This document shows positions 7,980 to 11,275 of a stretch of 11,275 bases of DNA, piece by piece (the first letter of the stretch is position 1; the number at the start of each line of letters is the position of its first letter). The DNA is taken from contig JAWQFJ010016700.1 of assembly GCA_034096865.1 (NCBI GenBank), forward strand, positions 12,501-23,775. Direction: 5' to 3'. The notes below the pieces were generated by a model. That model did no database searches and was not told where the DNA came from. It saw nothing but the letters and a program-made list of their open reading frames with translations. Source of the DNA: Theodoxus fluviatilis. Lineage: Eukaryota; Mollusca; Gastropoda; Cycloneritida; Neritidae. The translations under genes and the position numbers were made by a program.

Positions 7980-9415
7980 TATGGTCGTTTTTCGTTCTTT
8001 AATTTATTTGTTTTCATTTGTTTCATCATTTGATTCTTCGTTCAGTCTAAAACGTTATGGTTTTGACGTCTTAGCATTAGTGCAAGTTCAATACATGTGT
8101 CGCATAATGGATGTGACAATTAGACTGTGAAATTACAGCTGCTGTTGGTTATTTTAATCTGTATTACACATCATCTTCATGCAGTAGGCACGGCACCTCA
8201 TAGGAGGTTGTGCTGTGTGTACTGCATTGACATAGCTAGATCTATTATGTATAAGATACGGCCTTTGGACGTGGTTAATCAGTCGCTCGCATCGCTTCGC
8301 CCACAGCCGAAGCTGGGACAAACAGTTCTCTGCTGAGGTACAGAAAACTGTAGAAAACTGCAGATTCGAACTGTTTCCTAGGAAAATCCCTCGGGATATC
8401 GGTTGCTCGACCTACACACACACCACGTACACGTGTTTCCCCCTAGTGGTGCTTTTCTCCCTGGAGCGTAAGCACGGTTTTTCTCTAAACACCAGTCAGC
8501 TTGTCTCAGAAACTCCATGTGGGAACTGCGAGACAGGTACACGCGAGCCGAGTGGCTAGCGATGCTTGCAGTGGGCAGTGCAGCGAGTGGTGAATTAACT
8601 CTCCTTTGGTTAGTTCCTTAGTTCGGTCCTCTACAAAATAACTCTAAATGTTCTAAATGGACTCTGACGAACTTTAATGCAAAGTCAGAATATCACCCAA
8701 GAAACTATTCAATTTCGTTTAATGTCGACCATGAAGGTAAATGTTATATTCGAAGACATCAAAATGTTGATGACGCCGGGGTATACATTTCACGCGCAGA
8801 GACTGCTATTGGGCGCTAAAGTAACTCAACTTTGGATCGTCAGGCATGGCTAGCAGAACATCCAGCCTGAATTACACAGACCATGGAGGCGAATTTGTGG
8901 CTGCCTTGACGGAGGCTTGCACCCTCAGAGTGCTGTCTAGTTACTCTTGCAGTCTTGGAACCCTGTACAGGGTTTCTTTTGGAGTGGAGGATCCGTGGGG
9001 GCCGGTGTTTGTTCCAGTTTGTGGGAGCTGTGTTCCTGATAGCTAGAACTGTCTTTAGTTTGTTCAGATTTTGAGCTCTGGTTGTGGTAAAGTGAAGCTA
9101 TGAAAGGTTGGGCTCTGTGTTCAGCCGTCATCTTTTCCCATGTGCCATATTCCCAAATATGATATTAATTACTACACCTCTATCGCTGTTCTGATTTTGT
9201 AGTCATGAACTTATCTGCAGCCTCGATTTTGAGAGGTTTTTGAAAGGGTGCCATGGTTCGGTCAGACATGAAAATCGTCTCTCCCGTCCCTCTAAGGAAG
9301 TGTAAAGACTGATGCCAAACGTATATTTGTACATACTAATGCAAATGATACATAGACACGTAAAGTTGAGATAAATTGAAATAACTAGAAAGATATCCAA
9401 GAACATACACACTGC

Positions 9416-9418
<3 letters not shown>

Positions 9419-9480
<62 letters not shown>
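9419..9480. repeat. (AT)31 microsatellite, unit 3
   Basis: Uninterrupted AT run of 62 bp at the same place as the TA tracts of units 1 and 2, preceded by CTTA where the others have CTTTA. Confidence 0.97.
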
Positions 9481-9486
<6 letters not shown>

Positions 9487-9636
9487 TGTTGTACACTATA
9501 TTGTAGAGGCCATCGGGACAGTACAATGACTCAGAATCATACATTTTTTAATGATAGAGACCTTCTCTTAAATGACTGAAATAAATAAGAGCTCACACAT
9601 CTCACTCTTTCTCTCTCATCATATATATGTATATGT
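9481..9636. other. Segment unique to unit 3, between two TA-rich tracts
   Basis: About 156 bp with no match in units 1 or 2, where the TA run leads straight into ACTGTTTATCGC or its close variant ACTGTTTGTCGC. It has complex sequence (for example AGAGGCCATCGGGACAG) and a CT-rich stretch, then a second imperfect TA tract (ATATATATGTATATG). No clear terminal inverted repeat is seen. It may be a small insertion at TA, or ancestral sequence lost from the other units by recombination between flanking TA tracts. Confidence 0.7.
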
Positions 9637-9687
9637 ATATACTGTTTATCGCTAATTCATTAAAACCATTTATCGCTTATTCAATAT

Positions 9688-9732
9688 ATCACATCACATC
9701 GCATCATCACATCTCATCGCACCACATCACAT
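9688..9732. repeat. ATCAC/ATCGC simple repeat, unit 3
   Basis: Same motif as in units 1 and 2, with an ATCTC and a CCAC variant. Confidence 0.82.
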
Positions 9733-10057
9733 TAATTTTATTCATCCCGAATATGGAAATTAAATTTACATTTCACTCGCTTTAGGTAAATGGCTATGTG
9801 CAACAGAAACTTTGCAATGCAAGACAAAACATTAGTAACAAAAGGCTTTATGAAATGAACAAAGGGAGGTGACTGCGTTGCCACTAGTTCAGATCAGATG
9901 GTAGTTCTAGATTTACACGCTGAGCTATACACGTTTATTCTCGCTTAAACATGCTGAGATGTTTTAGATTTTTAGACCTGTGAAAAGTGTTTCATGTTAA
10001 TTATCATTAAATGTAATTTCTGATGTATTAAGGGATTGTTTCTTACAATTTCGATTC

Positions 10058-10255
10058 AGTGAGCGAGCAAACCTACTGTATGTGAGCGTGAGAGTAAGCG
10101 AATTAGTAAATGTGCGAGTAAGTGAGCGAGTAAGCAGGCGAGCGAGTGGGCAAGTATGTGAGTTAACCAGTAAGTAAATAAATGAGAAAGTGGGTGAGTC
10201 AGCTAGTGCGTGAGTGAGTGACTGAGAGAGAGAGAAAGAGGGTAGGTGGGTAGAA
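10058..10255. repeat. Degenerate GAGT/GAGC tetranucleotide tract, unit 3
   Basis: Same organisation as in the other units, but it directly abuts GATTCAG at 10053-10059 because the ~120 bp spacer seen at 3525-3644 is missing. Confidence 0.75.
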
Positions 10256-10472
10256 GTGCGACATTGGTGGTCGGATGGAGCGAGAGAACGAGTATACGAG
10301 TCTTGTTGAGGAAAATGAAGGACAATATTAAAGACACACATGCACTGATAATCACTTTAATAATGAAGATATGTTGCTTGCAAAATGAGTGTTCTACCCC
10401 TCACATATGTTTTCTTGCAGAACGCTATTACTTCAGGAGACTGACACGGAGACAGACAGATCCCCTGCTCAC

Positions 10473-10598
10473 CTTCCAGGCAGGTTTTGTTTCCAGGGTT
10501 GAAGAAGCCAGCCCCACACTGACACGTCCCAGCCCGGCACTCAGCACTGGCAGTGTTGATGCAGTCCCCGGATGTAGCGCAGGGGTCACCCAGACGGA
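10473..10598 (-). CDS. EGF-like/EB-like repeat exon, copy 3 (internal exon, phase 1-1; most 5' in the window)
   Basis: This is a 126 nt exon with its acceptor AG at 10600-10599 and its donor GTGAGCAG starting at 10472, phase 1 at both ends. It is the most upstream visible exon of the minus-strand gene; its upstream intron extends past the right edge of the window. It differs from copy 2 by Val29 to Gly, between the fifth cysteine and the C-x11-C loop, and by a silent TGT to TGC at Cys21. All six cysteines and the sequon at Asn37 are kept. Surrounding sequence is almost identical to copy 2, so the two copies separated recently. As with the others, the domain type comes from cysteine spacing and phase; there is no full-length gene in the window to name. 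Confidence 0.77.
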
Positions 10599-10641
10599 CT
10601 TTGCATATGAAACAAAGAATTTAAAAATTACAACAAGGCTA

Positions 10642-11215
10642 ATGGTGATAGCAATGGTGGTGGTGGTGTTGGTGATGGTTGTGATAGTGATGGTAATGAT
10701 GATGGTGGAGGTGGGGGTAGTGTTGGTGATGGTGGTAGTAGTGGTGGTGTTGGAGGTGGTGGTAGTGGTGGTGATGTTGGTGGCCGTGATGGCGATGGTG
10801 GGGTTTGGGGTGGTGGGGGTGCTGGTGGTGCTGGTGGTGGAGGTGTTTGTTGTTACTGTGGTAGTGGTGGTGGTGGTGGTGGTTGTGGTGGAGGTGGTGG
10901 AGGTGGTGAGGGTGGTGGTAGTGGTGTTGGTGACCCTGATGGCGATGTTGGTGGAGGTGGTGGTGGTGGTGGTAGTGGTGGTAGTGGTGGAGGTGGTGGT
11001 GGTGGCAATGGTGGTGCTTGTGCTAGTGCTGTGCTGGTGGTGGTGGTGGCGATGATGGTGCGGTTGCTAATGCTGTGGTGGTGGTTGTTTTGGTTGTGGT
11101 GGTGGTGGTGGTGTTGATGATGGTTGTGGTGGTGGTGGTGGTGGTGGTGCTGGCGGTGGTGCTGGTGTTGGTGGCGACGACGGTGGTAGTGGTGGCGGTG
11201 GTTGCAGTGGTGGTG
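10642..11215. repeat. GGT-rich minisatellite, unit 3 (574 bp)
   Basis: Same length as the unit 2 tract with very few differences. It is intronic for the minus-strand gene and starts 43 nt from the acceptor of exon copy 3. Confidence 0.93.
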
Positions 11216-11275
11216 TATGGTCGTGTTTGGTTATTTAATTTATTTTTTTTAATTTGTTTAATCATTTGATTCTTC
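11216..11275. repeat. Start of the next tandem unit (truncated by window edge)
   Basis: It begins TATGGTCGTG like the starts of the other units, showing that the array continues to the right. Six substitutions relative to 7980-8039 are packed between 11225 and 11260, unlike the near-identity just before. Confidence 0.85.

Larger units (their letters stand above)
8174..10386. repeat. 2.2 kb non-coding block of unit 3
   Basis: Counterpart of 1791-3970 and 4998-7149, altered by the extra segment and deletion described separately. The short open frame around 8846 is frameshifted relative to the other units by the missing base near 8994, consistent with absence of coding constraint. No other coding content is recognised. 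Confidence 0.75.
7980..11215. repeat. Tandem unit 3, long form (3236 bp)
   Basis: Colinear with unit 2. It carries a ~156 bp extra segment after its TA tract (9481-9636), a ~120 bp deletion at about 10059, and a single-base loss at 8994-8995 (GGATCCGTGG against GGATCCAGTGG). Confidence 0.95.

Noticed and set aside
9527..9533. AP-1-like TGACTCA in the unit 3-specific segment
   Set aside because: A 7 bp motif in a single copy is expected by chance in a window of this size.
1..11275. CRISPR array, telomere, rRNA, or retroelement coding region
   Set aside because: Repeats are kilobase-scale or simple-sequence with no regular unique spacers; GGT is not a telomeric unit; no rRNA, reverse transcriptase, integrase or transposase motif is visible in any frame.

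Overview
This is eukaryotic nuclear DNA with very low coding density: introns, microsatellites, and a large tandem repeat carrying small cysteine-rich exons. The exon type (EGF-like/EB-like repeat, one domain per exon) suggests an invertebrate, perhaps a mollusc. That assignment is inference from domain style and not from a sequence match. Nothing bacterial or phage-like is visible.

The whole window is one tandem array. Using the sequence TATGG that follows each GGT-rich tract as the unit start, the units are: the end of a unit (1-1005, only its GGT tract), a short unit (1006-1597, 592 bp), three long units (1598-4803, 3206 bp; 4804-7979, 3176 bp; 7980-11215, 3236 bp) and the start of another (11216-11275). 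Read on the + strand, a long unit holds: a ~190 bp AT-rich module; a ~2.2 kb non-coding block with a (TA)n tract, an ATCAC/ATCGC repeat and a degenerate GAGT/GAGC repeat; a ~90 bp exon flank; a 126 bp exon on the minus strand; and a GGT-rich tract (574-577 bp in long units, 130 bp in the short unit, more than 1005 bp in the leftmost).

The likely gene lies on the minus strand and runs right to left. Its four visible exons (10598-10473, 7362-7237, 4183-4058, 1424-1299) are each exactly 126 nt. Each starts after an intact AG acceptor and ends at an intact GTGAG donor. Each is phase 1 at both ends and encodes 42 residues with six cysteines. Any number of copies therefore splices in frame, so each change in repeat copy number adds or removes one small disulfide-bonded domain. 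The gene continues beyond both edges; its first and last exons, promoter and polyadenylation signal are not in the window.

The GGT tract, read as CCA/ACC on the gene's strand, sits in the intron about 42 nt before each acceptor. The long apparent reading frames in these tracts are low-complexity artefacts. The 2.2 kb block has several short open frames but none I can support as a gene. Differences between units (a missing block, indels, clustered substitutions) indicate recent unequal exchange and possibly gene conversion.
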